Shown: positions 8,014-16,063, counted from the first letter of the stretch. The stretch: 64,000 nt of DNA from G963676095 sp963676095 (GCA_963676095.1 OY781040.1:7502001-7566000); one strand, 5' to 3'. The notes: a model not told the origin generated them from the sequence alone. Numbers and translations are program-made.

Positions 8014-10311
8014 TTAATCGAATCTGGAATATCCATCTGGATTACTTTTATAGTTCTCGTATTCAGTCAAAAAGAATTTTATAAATGTGTCATTGGCATT
8101 ATAAGATTTAAATTTATCTATTATGGGTTCAACAGGGATAAACTCATTTAGTCGTTTAAAATGAATGAATTTATGCACTTCTTCATTATTGCTTCCAAAA
8201 GCATAACTTCTTGTTTCACTAATAAAACTTTTACAGAATAGAATTAGTAACTCATCATCAGAGTTAACTTTTTTAATTAAAGTATCCAAATTTGTATTAT
8301 TCCATTCCTTCCATCTGTAAAAGATAAATAAAAAGTTATTATTATTAAGTAATTCTCTGGGGTTCTGCTCAAAACAATTTTCAATTTTAGTGACACATAA
8401 AATTTGTAACTCTTTTAATCTATCAACGGAAAGTATCGGAAGATTGATATTACTATTTTTTTCTTGATGCTGTGTTTCTAATGAAATAAAATCAACAGGT
8501 CCATATATACCATTACTTTTCGATATACATTCATTTAACAATAAATAATTTTCTTCTTTGTCTTCATCTTTAATAAGCTGATATATTATCCGCATAATCA
8601 AAAAGTCAATCCCAAAATCAAACATCCCTTCTCGTTCAGTTGGAAAATTATCTAATCTATTGAAAAAAACTTTAATCAGATTTTTAGTCTTGTTTTTATT
8701 GAAAATGGATTTATCTCCAATATAATCATCTAATCTTTCTACAATTGCTCTTATCTTTTTATTGCCCAAATATTCATCAATATTCTGTTCTAGTTCTTCA
8801 AAATTTTCAGTTGAAGCTATAAATTTATCAACCTCATATTGAGTTAGCTCTGCCTCATTACTCCCAGGTATCAAGGTGAAGTAGGCATCAAAATGTTTTG
8901 CAGAACACACTCTCTGCTCTTTACCCCATTTTGTCTGATAATCACTAGAATAGAAGTTATTCTCACTGATTATATTTTTGATTTGGGGAAACAGATTGGC
9001 AATCAGTTTTTTTACGGATTCTTTATGTGAATCTGTAACTAAATTAAATCCATTTTCTAAATTTTCTTTTCTGGATTTTTTTTCCGCATCTCTAAGCCCC
9101 CCAGACATATTTAATTGATTAACAAATAATTCCTTCCTTGCTTTCATAAATACATGAAATTCAGGAACAAAAACTCTTAGGACTTCAATTGCAAAAAAAT
9201 CAACAGGATTTACTTCAAAAACATTTTCCTTATATAAAAAGTTAATATTAAATAACAGGCTATTCACATATCTTTTAACATCTCTAATGTTTTGAAAAAA
9301 ATCCTTATAGCCAGCGTGGTAAGTATTCGCCCAATAATTCCCTTCAAAATATTTATTTACTGAGCTTGGCAATTTGAGAATTAATTGTTCCAACTCCGCA
9401 AATAAATTTTTCCTTATATTATCAATTTTTACGTAAGGCAAATCAAAATCAACTTGAACTATTTTTTTTAAATATTCTTTACCTGATATTCCTGCTTGCT
9501 CCTCAAGATTTAATTCAATTATTCGACTATCATATGCAAGTAAATAAATTGTATTTGGAAAATCGGCATTTATTCTTATTAAGCGAAAGATGTCTCGAAT
9601 TTCATTTTGAGTTAACCTATCAATGTCGTCAATTATTATTAATAGCTTTTTCTTTCTATCCTTTAGATGATTAATAATTTCTTTCTTTAATGAGAGGACA
9701 GAGGTATCCTTTTTTAAGGCTTTTATTTCGAATACTTTTGCTATTCTGGATAAAGTTTGGCTGATAAGCTGAGAACCAATAAGTAATATGCCAAAAATAA
9801 ATATTATTGTACTTAAAAGTCTATCTGAAATACCAATCCATTGTATAATTTGACTTACTGATATCCCAAATAGACCTAATCCAATAATTAACTTTGAAAC
9901 AAAATCTTTTGACAAGTTAGAATCAGATTTTAATTCAATTAATTCACTATATAACTTAAGTTTTTTAGCAATTAATTCATCAGAGACTTTTTCTTTTCTT
10001 AATTTCAACTCATTGGCAATTTCATTAAAAAAGTGAAAATTCAAATTATCTTTATTTGAAAATATCCATGGATTAAACTCAATTAAAGTAGGATTATTCT
10101 CTTTCTTATCTAATTCCATCTGTTCCTTTATCAGACTTATAACAGATGATTTTCCAAGTCCCCATTCACCTTTTAAAGATATCACTAAACTATCCTCACC
10201 TTCCCATTTACTTAAAGATTCCTTTAATTGGTAGGCAAATCCAAGTCTATTTAATTTATCTTCCTTGGATGTGTTTATCGGTCTGTCAGAAATAAAAACT
10301 ATATCATTCAT
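8014..10311 (-). CDS. KAP-family P-loop NTPase, integron cassette (possible phage defence)
   Basis: 765 residues from ATG 10311. Walker A GEWGLGKSS lies near residues 48-56 and Walker B LLIIIDDIDRL near 222-232. Between them are two hydrophobic segments (about 140-185), the membrane insertion typical of KAP NTPases (Kidins220/ARMS and PifA family). PifA blocks phage T7, and several KAP proteins act in antiphage systems; a defence role here is inferred from that and from cassette location. The C-terminal 400 residues are helical and not recognised. The gene is AT-rich and unusually long for a cassette. The frame is open upstream to 10416, but ATG 10311 fits the domain start (MNDIVFISDRPI). Confidence 0.85.
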   Translation of the reverse strand: MNDIVFISDRPINTSKEDKLNRLGFAYQLKESLSKWEGEDSLVISLKGEWGLGKSSVISLIKEQMELDKKENNPTLIEFNPWIFSNKDNLNFHFFNEIANELKLRKEKVSDELIAKKLKLYSELIELKSDSNLSKDFVSKLIIGLGLFGISVSQIIQWIGISDRLLSTIIFIFGILLIGSQLISQTLSRIAKVFEIKALKKDTSVLSLKKEIINHLKDRKKKLLIIIDDIDRLTQNEIRDIFRLIRINADFPNTIYLLAYDSRIIELNLEEQAGISGKEYLKKIVQVDFDLPYVKIDNIRKNLFAELEQLILKLPSSVNKYFEGNYWANTYHAGYKDFFQNIRDVKRYVNSLLFNINFLYKENVFEVNPVDFFAIEVLRVFVPEFHVFMKARKELFVNQLNMSGGLRDAEKKSRKENLENGFNLVTDSHKESVKKLIANLFPQIKNIISENNFYSSDYQTKWGKEQRVCSAKHFDAYFTLIPGSNEAELTQYEVDKFIASTENFEELEQNIDEYLGNKKIRAIVERLDDYIGDKSIFNKNKTKNLIKVFFNRLDNFPTEREGMFDFGIDFLIMRIIYQLIKDEDKEENYLLLNECISKSNGIYGPVDFISLETQHQEKNSNINLPILSVDRLKELQILCVTKIENCFEQNPRELLNNNNFLFIFYRWKEWNNTNLDTLIKKVNSDDELLILFCKSFISETRSYAFGSNNEEVHKFIHFKRLNEFIPVEPIIDKFKSYNANDTFIKFFLTEYENYKSNPDGYSRFD

Positions 10312-10417
10312 ATCGCAATTTGTCTGAGGGTTAGAAGATTTAGCTCTTTTGCAAACTTTGGTTTTAGAGTCAGCTTGTGCGGTTTGCAAATGTGCTAAAT
10401 TCGCGCCGGCAAGCATT

Positions 10418-10446
10418 GGCTACAACTATGTAATAGCACGAAGTTA
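10418..10446 (-). other. attI-like site A (core GTTGTAGCC)
   Basis: On the minus strand the integrase stop is followed by TAACTTCGTGCTATTACATA and then the core GTTGTAGCC, where the KAP cassette begins. The region forms an imperfect hairpin (GTAATA ... TTATTAC). The same sequence precedes a different cassette core at 12379-12407, so recombination must have occurred at the G/TT of the core. Confidence 0.65.
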
Positions 10447-10790
10447 TTACACTTTTTTGCCATTTTTGTTAGCTGCTTTTATGCCCGGGTTTCCAAACAT
10501 CCTGTCGAGCGGGCTTTGTATCCGGTTGATAGCTTTATTACTGACATGGGTGTAAATCATCGTGGTTTTTATGCTCGAATGACCAAGCAACTGCTGGATG
10601 TACCTGATATCGGTGCCCATAAGTTTAAATTTTAGTTTTTATCCCTTCAATTTACGCCAATCTCCCTTAAAGTCAAATAGACCAATGATAAAATCTTTTA
10701 CAATCATTATTTCGGTGAGCAAAACAATAATCTCAGGCTGCAAAGCATAAATCCGGGTGTGCAAACCTTAGCTCCGGAAATACGAGCGGA
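10427..10790 (-). repeat. Duplicated intI-attI segment, copy A (partner 12388-12752)
   Basis: About 365 bp matching 12388-12752 at roughly 85 percent. It includes the integrase 3' end, the attI-like site and about 170 bp of non-integrase upstream DNA. Because the non-integrase part is duplicated too, the integrase was truncated before the duplication. Confidence 0.7.
10447..10620 (-). pseudogene. intI: Integron integrase C-terminal fragment, copy A
   Basis: Fifty-seven codons from an internal ATG: GTDIRYIQQLLGHSSIKTTM then IYTHVSNKAINRIQSPLD. This is the last part of an integron-type tyrosine recombinase, with the conserved His of LLGHS and the catalytic Tyr of MIYTHV. The N-terminal domain and the first Arg are absent, and a stop lies just upstream. 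The C-terminus (SPLD) matches the IntI pattern. The stop codon abuts the attI-like site. It is too short to be active. Confidence 0.75.
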
Positions 10791-10825
10791 TTATTCTTTG
10801 TTAAATCTGTAAGTTAAGTTTTCCT

Positions 10826-10884
10826 TGTATATGGAAGTAAATCTGTCCGGGTATATGGCGGAAAAAGTTTCCTCCAATATGGAA
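10826..10884. repeat. Phased short repeats: TATATGG, three copies 24-25 bp apart
   Basis: The motifs start at 10828, 10852 and 10876-10877 and include CCATAT-type partial palindromes. They lead directly into the ATGCAT array. Confidence 0.6.
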
Positions 10885-10892
10885 ACAGTCTT

Positions 10893-10990
10893 ATTTATGC
10901 GTTAAAGTCAATTTCTTTATGCATTAAAGACAACTTGTTTATGCGTTAAAGAAAAAGTGTTTATGCATTAATCGGAAGTTGTCTATGCTG
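10893..10990. repeat. Phased short repeats: TTTATGCRTTAA, five copies at exactly 22 bp
   Basis: The ATGC of each unit lies at 10897, 10919, 10941, 10963 and 10985. The core is the palindrome ATGCAT or a one-base variant; the 10 bp between cores vary but keep a loose AAnTTG pattern. Two helical turns per repeat suggests a protein-binding array. Confidence 0.75.
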
Positions 10991-11065
10991 CAACCGGTGT
11001 CTTTATCATTTTCTACCGGTGCTTCTCCCAAACACTTTTTCCCTTATGCCGGAAGGATAAAAAAG

Positions 11066-11165
11066 TTATACGTGTAATCCAGTTGCATTTCACGTATAAT
11101 GCAATCGTATTACACGTGTAACTCATTTGGATTACACGTATAACCCAAATGGGTTATAAGCGTAA
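11066..11165. repeat. Phased short repeats: TACACGTRTAA, four to five copies at exactly 22 bp
   Basis: The ACGT centres lie at 11070, 11092, 11114 and 11136, with a degenerate fifth near 11158. The period matches the ATGCAT array, but the palindromic core differs. No ORF crosses the region; 10640-11280 otherwise shows no gene. Confidence 0.75.
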
Positions 11166-11377
11166 CTTTCGAAAATTTATTGTTCAGTAAAACTTCTTCT
11201 CAATTCCGCAGGTACCTGGCAAACATTTTATGGCATCCCCGGTAACAACATCTTCAACATTAGCCCCATTATACCGCTATTTAGAGGAGCCGCCCTCACT
11301 AACGTTGTTGCGACACTATCCCAAACGTTGGTGAAACGGACTCACATTCCTATACGATACGGATTACCCCAAAGACC

Positions 11378-11699
11378 CGGAAGAACCTGATCCGTCTGGG
11401 GGTCGATCCGGAACATGCTTACCAATGGAGCCGTTCCCGGATGGGAGGATGGGCTATTGCCCAAAGTCCGATTTTGAGAACGACCATTACCTTGGAGCGA
11501 TTGCGAAAAAGAGGGTACGAAGCGTTGCTGACGTATTACGGAAAAGTTGCCCCACATCTTAATGAACCGCTGTATATGTGCCCGAGGTTAAAATGTCCGG
11601 TGGACATTTTGGCCGGAGGGGTGGAGCGTAGCCCGCGTACCTACAGTGGTGTGAAAGCCTCTCCCTGTCAGCGTTTGCTGACAGGACGGGCTATTCGAT
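11378..11699 (+). mobile_element. Group IIC-attC intron, 3' fragment (copy 3)
   Basis: The last ~320 bp of the intron: the maturase end (KNLIRLGVDPEHAYQWSRSR onwards), the GTCC-GGT-GGAC hairpin and the terminal stem, ending ATTCGAT before TAGGGGC. The 5' side is fused to the 11281-11378 repeat at a short shared GGAAGAAC. The 5' part of the intron and the attC body are lost. Confidence 0.8.
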
Positions 11700-11781
11700 T
11701 AGGGGCTGGGCTTTTGTTTGGATTCTATTTTTAGATTTTAAAATTAGTCTATCTGATAGCATTACTTATTAGAATCAATAA

Positions 11782-12258
11782 TCATTTAACAATTAATTCA
11801 ATTATCTCATTTGGAGATTTTTGATTCCGAATGCAAATTTCCTCAATAGTTTTCGAGTCACCAATTTTGATGTTATTTTTTTTTAGAATTATCTCTGCAT
11901 CATTATAGTCAACATTTAACACAATAAAAGAACTTGAGATAGGAGCTTTTAATATCTTATCTATTATAACTTGTTCATGATTCCCATTTACTTTTCCTAT
12001 AATAATAAGTCCTATCGAAATTAATAAAACGACTAGTCCTGAAACATAAAATATTTTCTTTTTAAAATGTCCTTTCAAACTTGTCCAATTAATAATTATA
12101 TGAAGAATTGAAAAAAGGACAAACGTCAAGCCTAATAATTCATGAAGAACTCGCGTATAGTCGTCAAACAAATGAAAGAACATTAAAATCCCAGAAAGTC
12201 CAATTACTAGAAAAAGAAAAACAATATAAGGTGTAACAAAACTTCTTTTAATCTTCAT
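11782..12258 (-). CDS. DUF4405-like small membrane protein, integron cassette
   Basis: 158 residues with three hydrophobic helices: about 8-28, 36-58 and 68-88. His residues sit in helix 2 (VLHELLG, ILHIIINW) and before it (FFHLF). The pattern matches DUF4405, a family related to membrane cytochrome b-type proteins, so haem binding is possible but not shown. A soluble C-terminal region of about 65 residues follows. The gene lies between GTTAGGGGC and GCCCCTAA as a single-gene cassette, the one nearest attI-like site B. AT-rich. Confidence 0.65.
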   Translation of the reverse strand: MKIKRSFVTPYIVFLFLVIGLSGILMFFHLFDDYTRVLHELLGLTFVLFSILHIIINWTSLKGHFKKKIFYVSGLVVLLISIGLIIIGKVNGNHEQVIIDKILKAPISSSFIVLNVDYNDAEIILKKNNIKIGDSKTIEEICIRNQKSPNEIIELIVK

Positions 12259-12378
12259 ACCAGTTCTTTTTACAAATTTAAATTCCGATAATTCTCATTT
12301 TATAATAATATTTTCAATCATTTGTGTTTTGACTTTTTTATGCCAGTCAATTAATGTTCTTAGTGGCATTTTAGCCTT

Positions 12379-12407
12379 GCCCCTAACTATGTAATAGCAC
12401 GAAGTTA
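12379..12407 (-). other. attI-like site B (core GTTAGGGGC)
   Basis: Same 20-bp sequence after the integrase stop as site A, then GTTAGGGGC, which matches GTTRRRY exactly. The DUF4405 cassette starts here. Conservation with site A stops precisely at the core. Confidence 0.65.
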
Positions 12408-12752
12408 TTACACTTTTTTGCCATTTTTGTTATCTGCTTTTATGCCCGGGTTTCCAAACATACTGTCGAGCGGGCTTTGTATCCGGTTGATGGCTTTATT
12501 ACTTACATGTGTGTAAATCATCGTGGTTTTTATGCTCGAATGACCAAGCAACTGCTGGATGTACCTGATATCGGTGCCCATAAATTTAGATTTAATTTCC
12601 ATCCCTCCAATTTACGCCAATCTGCCTTCAAGTCAAATAGGTTTCTGGTAAAAGTTGTTACGTTCATTACTTGGATGAACAAAACAATAGTCTCAGCCTG
12701 CAAAACATAAATCTGGATGTGCAAACCTTAGCTCAGGAAATACAGGCTGGTT
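12388..12752 (-). repeat. Duplicated intI-attI segment, copy B (partner 10427-10790)
   Basis: Second copy of the ~365-bp segment. The two copies are in direct orientation about 2 kb apart, with one cassette, an intron fragment and the 22-bp arrays between them. Confidence 0.7.
12408..12602 (-). pseudogene. intI: Integron integrase C-terminal fragment, copy B
   Basis: Sixty-four codons starting at an ATG that is not the native start. It contains GTDIRYIQQLLGHSS, the catalytic-Tyr segment TTMIYTHVSNKAINR and IQSPLDSMFGNPG. It lacks the N-terminal domain, the first catalytic Arg and the HxxR box. It differs from copy A at a few residues. The stop overlaps the start of attI-like site B. Both copies remain open to the C-terminus, so the loss is by truncation and not by random decay. 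Confidence 0.75.
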
Positions 12753-12791
12753 ATTCTCTTTTCAAATCAGCTTTCTATTTTGCTGTGTTTC

Positions 12792-13493
12792 TCAGGTCGT
12801 TTTATTTGATGGATTGAATTTGTCATCATCCCATCTTGCAGGATTGTTGATGATGTATTCCGAAATGTTGTGACAGGATTGTTCGTCGCGGATAATATGG
12901 TCGTGATAATTGCGTTGCCATAATTTACCTTCGAAAGGTGACCAACCCTGTTTTTTTACACCACGGATGTATTCATTGGTGGTCATGGTTTTAAACCAAT
13001 CCATGACATCGCCAATGGTTGAACCCCATTTTTTGTTATGAATCCCGTATTTTTCACCGGTTCCCGATTGTTCGCCCCTGGAATCGCCAAATTCATTGTT
13101 TATTCCCGTTCCGGGTTGATCGTTGTTATTATTGTGTCCGCAATATTCATCATTGGTGGTAATGTCAATTGGACGCCCACGTAGGGGCGCCCCTACGTGG
13201 GCGTCCAATTCATGTATGTGATCATCCGTATTTTCAATAATACAATGAACAGGATTGGGCATAACCACCATTTCATGACACCGGTTGCCGGGATATTTAT
13301 TTTCAATTTCCAGGTACCATTTTTCCACCATCCGACCGGCATCGTTCAATTGTATTTTTTTGTTCTGAATCTGGCCAAACAAACAGACCCGTTTTTTTAC
13401 ACAGATGGTTACGAAATACAATCCTGCCTGAGAATAATCGTATCCTCTCAGGCGAAGGTTATGGCGATGATGGATTTTCGGATCATATTTCAT
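12792..13493 (-). CDS. REP-associated tyrosine transposase (RAYT), HUH motif altered
   Basis: 233 residues: MKYDPKIHHRHNLRLRGYDY start, GLYFVTICVKKR, then VVMPNPVHCIIE, and the C-terminal WQRNYHDHIIRDE with the candidate nucleophile Tyr. Y1/HUH transposases of this family normally read MPNHxHGII; here the first His of the HUH pair is Pro (CCT where CAT is expected), so catalysis is probably lost. The middle of the protein is enlarged by a low-complexity stretch and by HVGAPLRGRP, encoded by a perfect 44-bp palindrome at 13167-13210. RAYTs mobilise REP-type palindromes, so a palindrome inside the gene is notable. Confidence 0.8.
   Translation of the reverse strand: MKYDPKIHHRHNLRLRGYDYSQAGLYFVTICVKKRVCLFGQIQNKKIQLNDAGRMVEKWYLEIENKYPGNRCHEMVVMPNPVHCIIENTDDHIHELDAHVGAPLRGRPIDITTNDEYCGHNNNNDQPGTGINNEFGDSRGEQSGTGEKYGIHNKKWGSTIGDVMDWFKTMTTNEYIRGVKKQGWSPFEGKLWQRNYHDHIIRDEQSCHNISEYIINNPARWDDDKFNPSNKTT
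13167..13210. repeat. Perfect 44-bp palindrome inside the RAYT gene
   Basis: Each 22-base arm reads AATTGGACGCCCACGTAGGG plus GC, with no spacer. It is in frame and encodes ELDAHVGAPLRGRPID. GTAGGGGCG-type palindromes are common partners of RAYTs in Bacteroidota. Confidence 0.85.
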
Positions 13494-13560
13494 TCCATAT
13501 TGTTCATTTTATTTTTTTAAAACTATCAGTTTCCGTTCCATGAGCCGCCATTAATTCCCG

Positions 13561-13962
13561 TCATTTCTTCCCTATCATCCCCAGCAACTGGTCAATCTTC
13601 TCCTTTAAATACTTATTTTCTTCTACTAATCGTTGGATCTCTCCTTCTTTTGAGGTTAATAATTTTTCCAATATTTCATACCCAATTTCTTGATGATAGA
13701 CAAATCCGTAACCAGTTTCTTTAATTTCTTGTATCTCTTGATGGATATATACACCATCCTGCTTGAGCAAGTCTTCTGCTGTTGTTTCCAATATTTCAGC
13801 GATTTGCCCCAGCCTTTCCAGATCCAGTTTGGTTGCTCCGCTTTCGAGGTTTTGGTAGCTACGCAGGTTCATGCTTAGTTTATCGGCCAGGTCTTGTTGA
13901 CGAAGACCTTTCAGCTCCCGTTGCTTCTTGATGTTAAAACGGGCGGTATCCATGATATCCAT
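13561..13962 (-). CDS. XRE-family helix-turn-helix regulator
   Basis: 133 residues from ATG 13962; the longer open frame to 14097 has a hydrophobic, non-homologous lead. The HTH lies at the N-terminus (RFNIKKQRELKGLRQQDLAD, SMNLRSYQNLESG) and the tail is a predicted coiled coil (EGEIQRLVEENKYLKEKIDQ) for dimerisation. The target is unknown. It may control the neighbouring accessory region, but no operator was identified. Confidence 0.75.
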   Translation of the reverse strand: MDIMDTARFNIKKQRELKGLRQQDLADKLSMNLRSYQNLESGATKLDLERLGQIAEILETTAEDLLKQDGVYIHQEIQEIKETGYGFVYHQEIGYEILEKLLTSKEGEIQRLVEENKYLKEKIDQLLGMIGKK

Positions 13963-14163
13963 AACGGTAATATTTTGGTTTCCAATTAATATGAAAAAAA
14001 TGTTCATGCCATATGAAAAAAACAAACATATTATTCCGGTTACTGTCAATATGTTGCTTATTATCTTTGACAGACTAAAAATAACAAATGTTATCAAAAT
14101 TATTCTAATAAAAATGAAGTGCCGGGATAATATTTTCCGGCTTACAAAATAAAACGATAAATT

Positions 14164-14199
14164 TGCGAACGCTTTTTTAGAGAATTAAAGCATTCGCAC
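14164..14199. terminator. Hairpin GCGAAYGCTTT
   Basis: Arms GCGAACGCTTT and AAAGCATTCGC with a 14-base AT-rich loop. It lies upstream of the XRE gene and could be an operator or a terminator; no U-tract is evident on either strand. Confidence 0.35.
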
Positions 14200-14204
14200 T
14201 TGAT

Positions 14205-14335
14205 GTCTCGCATCGGAAACTAGCAAATTTCAATTGGGTGAGACAATAAGTGAAGATGCTCACGTCATATTTTACGATATTGGCGTGGGCCTACTTATCA
14301 CCCAAGGTATTGCTAGTACCTCGATGCGGTAAGGC
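14205..14335. repeat. Long imperfect inverted repeat (~65-bp arms), attC-like or structured RNA
   Basis: CGCATCG...ACTAGCAA...TTGGGTGA...TAAGT on the left is matched in reverse on the right, and an inner stem (GCTCACGTCATAT against ATATTGGCGTGGGC) continues it. Total length and the interrupted pairing resemble an attC, but no flanking core or cassette was found. The rest of 14336-14737 shows no gene, only an AT-rich run of AATGAATAAT-type repeats near 14651. Confidence 0.5.
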
Positions 14336-14737
14336 AGGTTCCACGCCATTTTTTATGGCCTTACCTCAACTTACCGGTTTTGGAATACTGGTTTTATTAG
14401 CAGCCCATTACCTGAGACACAAACCAGTTTTTAACCTAAAAACCTAAACGTGTCATGCTCCGGTTAAAACATGCTTTCTCATCCCCCAAACGGGCACCCT
14501 GAAGAAAGGGATAACACAGAATGGGGCCTTCTTCCGGATTCCCGGAAACACGAACGCCTTAAGAAGGAAAATCAACTGAACATTCATCCTAAAATTCTGA
14601 AAGCAGGAACAAAAATCCGGCTTTATGGCACTCTTATGTCCTTTTTACAATGAATAATTAATAATGAGTAATGAACAATGAATAAAAACCCGCAACTGCG
14701 GAACGATTAAATTTTAACCTGATAAACTAACTGAATT

Positions 14738-16063
14738 ATGAAAAAAAAGCGACTGTTTTATTGGCTGGCGGACAAACGCCGGCCCCTGCTGTGCATGGCC
14801 CTGGCAGGGCTGTGGTGGTCGTGCAGCGACAGCAGTGAAGGGGGCGGCGCCCCTTTCGACCCGGAAAAGCCGGTCGTGCTCAACGCCTTTTACCCCGACT
14901 CCGGGAAGTACCAGGAACAGGTCATCCTGACCGGCACCAATTTCGGCACCGATCCCGGTGCCATCAGCGTTTATTTCAATACCGCCAGCGCCGCGGTGAT
15001 CGGGGCCGGCGGGGATAAAATCTACGTGCAGGCACCCCGCCTGCCGGGCGATACCTGCGTGCTGTCGGTCGTTATCGGAAAGGATTCCGTGAGCTACGAC
15101 CAGCCCTTTTTCTACCAGGAGTCGGTAACGGTAACCACCATCGCCGGAAACGGGAACGGCGACGGTTACCAGGACGGCGACCTCTCCTCGTCCATCCTCC
15201 AGCCCCGCTATTTATGCGTGGACAAGGAAAACAACATCTTCGTCTCGGTCTGGAACGCGGCCGGGACTGTTTATGAGCTCGCCCGGATTGACGAGGAGGC
15301 CAACGAGCTGGTCACCATTAAAAAGGATGCCGCCTGCAATATCCCCTGTGCCGATCCCGAGACGGGAATGATCACTGTCCCCAACGAAACAACCGTCGGT
15401 TCGTTCTATACCCTCAACCCGGATGAACTGTGGGCACCCCGGACCAGGGAAATGGTCTGGACCAATACTTCTGACAGGCCTTCTGACGGGTACAAGCATT
15501 GCATGGTGGTAAACCCCGGTGACGGCTACATTTATACCCAGTACTATTTCGGGCAGATCGTGAAGATAAACCCCAGTACCTACGAGGCGGAGGTCATTTA
15601 CATGATGGAACAGGGCGACTGTTACGGGATGACCTTCAACCCCCTGCGGCCCAACATCCTGTACCTTTCCTTATGGGACAATGCCGGGGTCAATGCCAAC
15701 TCGATCTGCACCATCGATGTGACCGATCCGAAAAACTCGTTTCAGATAATCTGCGGCAACTCCGCCGGGGGGCACCGCGACGGACCCCTGGGCGTGGCCG
15801 AGTTCGACTGCCCGGCACAGATCTACTGCGACGACGACGGTAACATTTACGTGGCCGACTACAACAACAGTTGTATCCGCCGGATTACCCCCGACGACAT
15901 GGTGGAAACGGTGCTGGGAATGCCCGGCACCGCCGGCTGGCAGGACGGAAGCAAGGACGAGGCCCTGTTCGACCACCCCCGGGGAATCGGCATCAGTTCC
16001 GACGGTTCGGTCTATGTGGCCGATTACGGGAACTGCCGCGTAAGGAAGCTTTCCATTAACTGA
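14738..16063 (+). CDS. IPT/TIG domain plus NHL-repeat lipoprotein (surface glycan-binding type)
   Basis: 441 residues. A lipoprotein signal ends in LWWSCSDSS; an IPT/TIG Ig-like fold follows (about 45-130, VILTGTNFG), then NHL-type beta-propeller repeats (PRYLCVDKENNIFVS, IYCDDDGNIYVADYNNSCIR, RGIGISSDGSVYVADYGN). Such proteins are usually encoded beside SusC/SusD and sit on the cell surface, where they probably bind ligand; they are not enzymes. It is the first gene of a GC-rich run with four genes downstream. A conserved 200-bp intergenic module separates it from susC, so co-transcription is uncertain. Confidence 0.8.
   Translation: MKKKRLFYWLADKRRPLLCMALAGLWWSCSDSSEGGGAPFDPEKPVVLNAFYPDSGKYQEQVILTGTNFGTDPGAISVYFNTASAAVIGAGGDKIYVQAPRLPGDTCVLSVVIGKDSVSYDQPFFYQESVTVTTIAGNGNGDGYQDGDLSSSILQPRYLCVDKENNIFVSVWNAAGTVYELARIDEEANELVTIKKDAACNIPCADPETGMITVPNETTVGSFYTLNPDELWAPRTREMVWTNTSDRPSDGYKHCMVVNPGDGYIYTQYYFGQIVKINPSTYEAEVIYMMEQGDCYGMTFNPLRPNILYLSLWDNAGVNANSICTIDVTDPKNSFQIICGNSAGGHRDGPLGVAEFDCPAQIYCDDDGNIYVADYNNSCIRRITPDDMVETVLGMPGTAGWQDGSKDEALFDHPRGIGISSDGSVYVADYGNCRVRKLSIN

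Larger units (their letters stand above)
1354..12407 (-). other. Chromosomal integron cassette array (four cassettes, rearranged)
   Basis: Read on the minus strand, each cassette begins with a GTTRRRY-like core and ends with the complement of its own start: TTAGGGGC/GCCCCTAA (12386 to 11699), TTGTAGCC/GGCTACAA (10425 to 7892), TTATGTGGC/GCCACATAA (5569 to 4409) and again TTATGTGGC/GCCACATAA (2082 to 1354). This self-complementarity is the hallmark of integron cassettes. Two long, imperfectly palindromic attC bodies and two attI-like sites next to integrase 3' ends support it. The integrase reads in the same direction as the cassettes with attI at its 3' end, as in the 'inverted' integrons of Treponema. 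The integrase copies are truncated, so the array cannot now integrate cassettes by itself. Confidence 0.75.

Noticed and set aside
10893..11165. Possible CRISPR array
   Set aside because: The period is only 22 bp, conserved cores are about 10 bp and spacers about 12 bp, and no cas genes are near. This does not fit CRISPR.
14250..14447. 65-codon hydrophobic ORF
   Set aside because: It begins inside a long inverted repeat and has no recognisable ribosome site or family; the pairing explains the sequence better.
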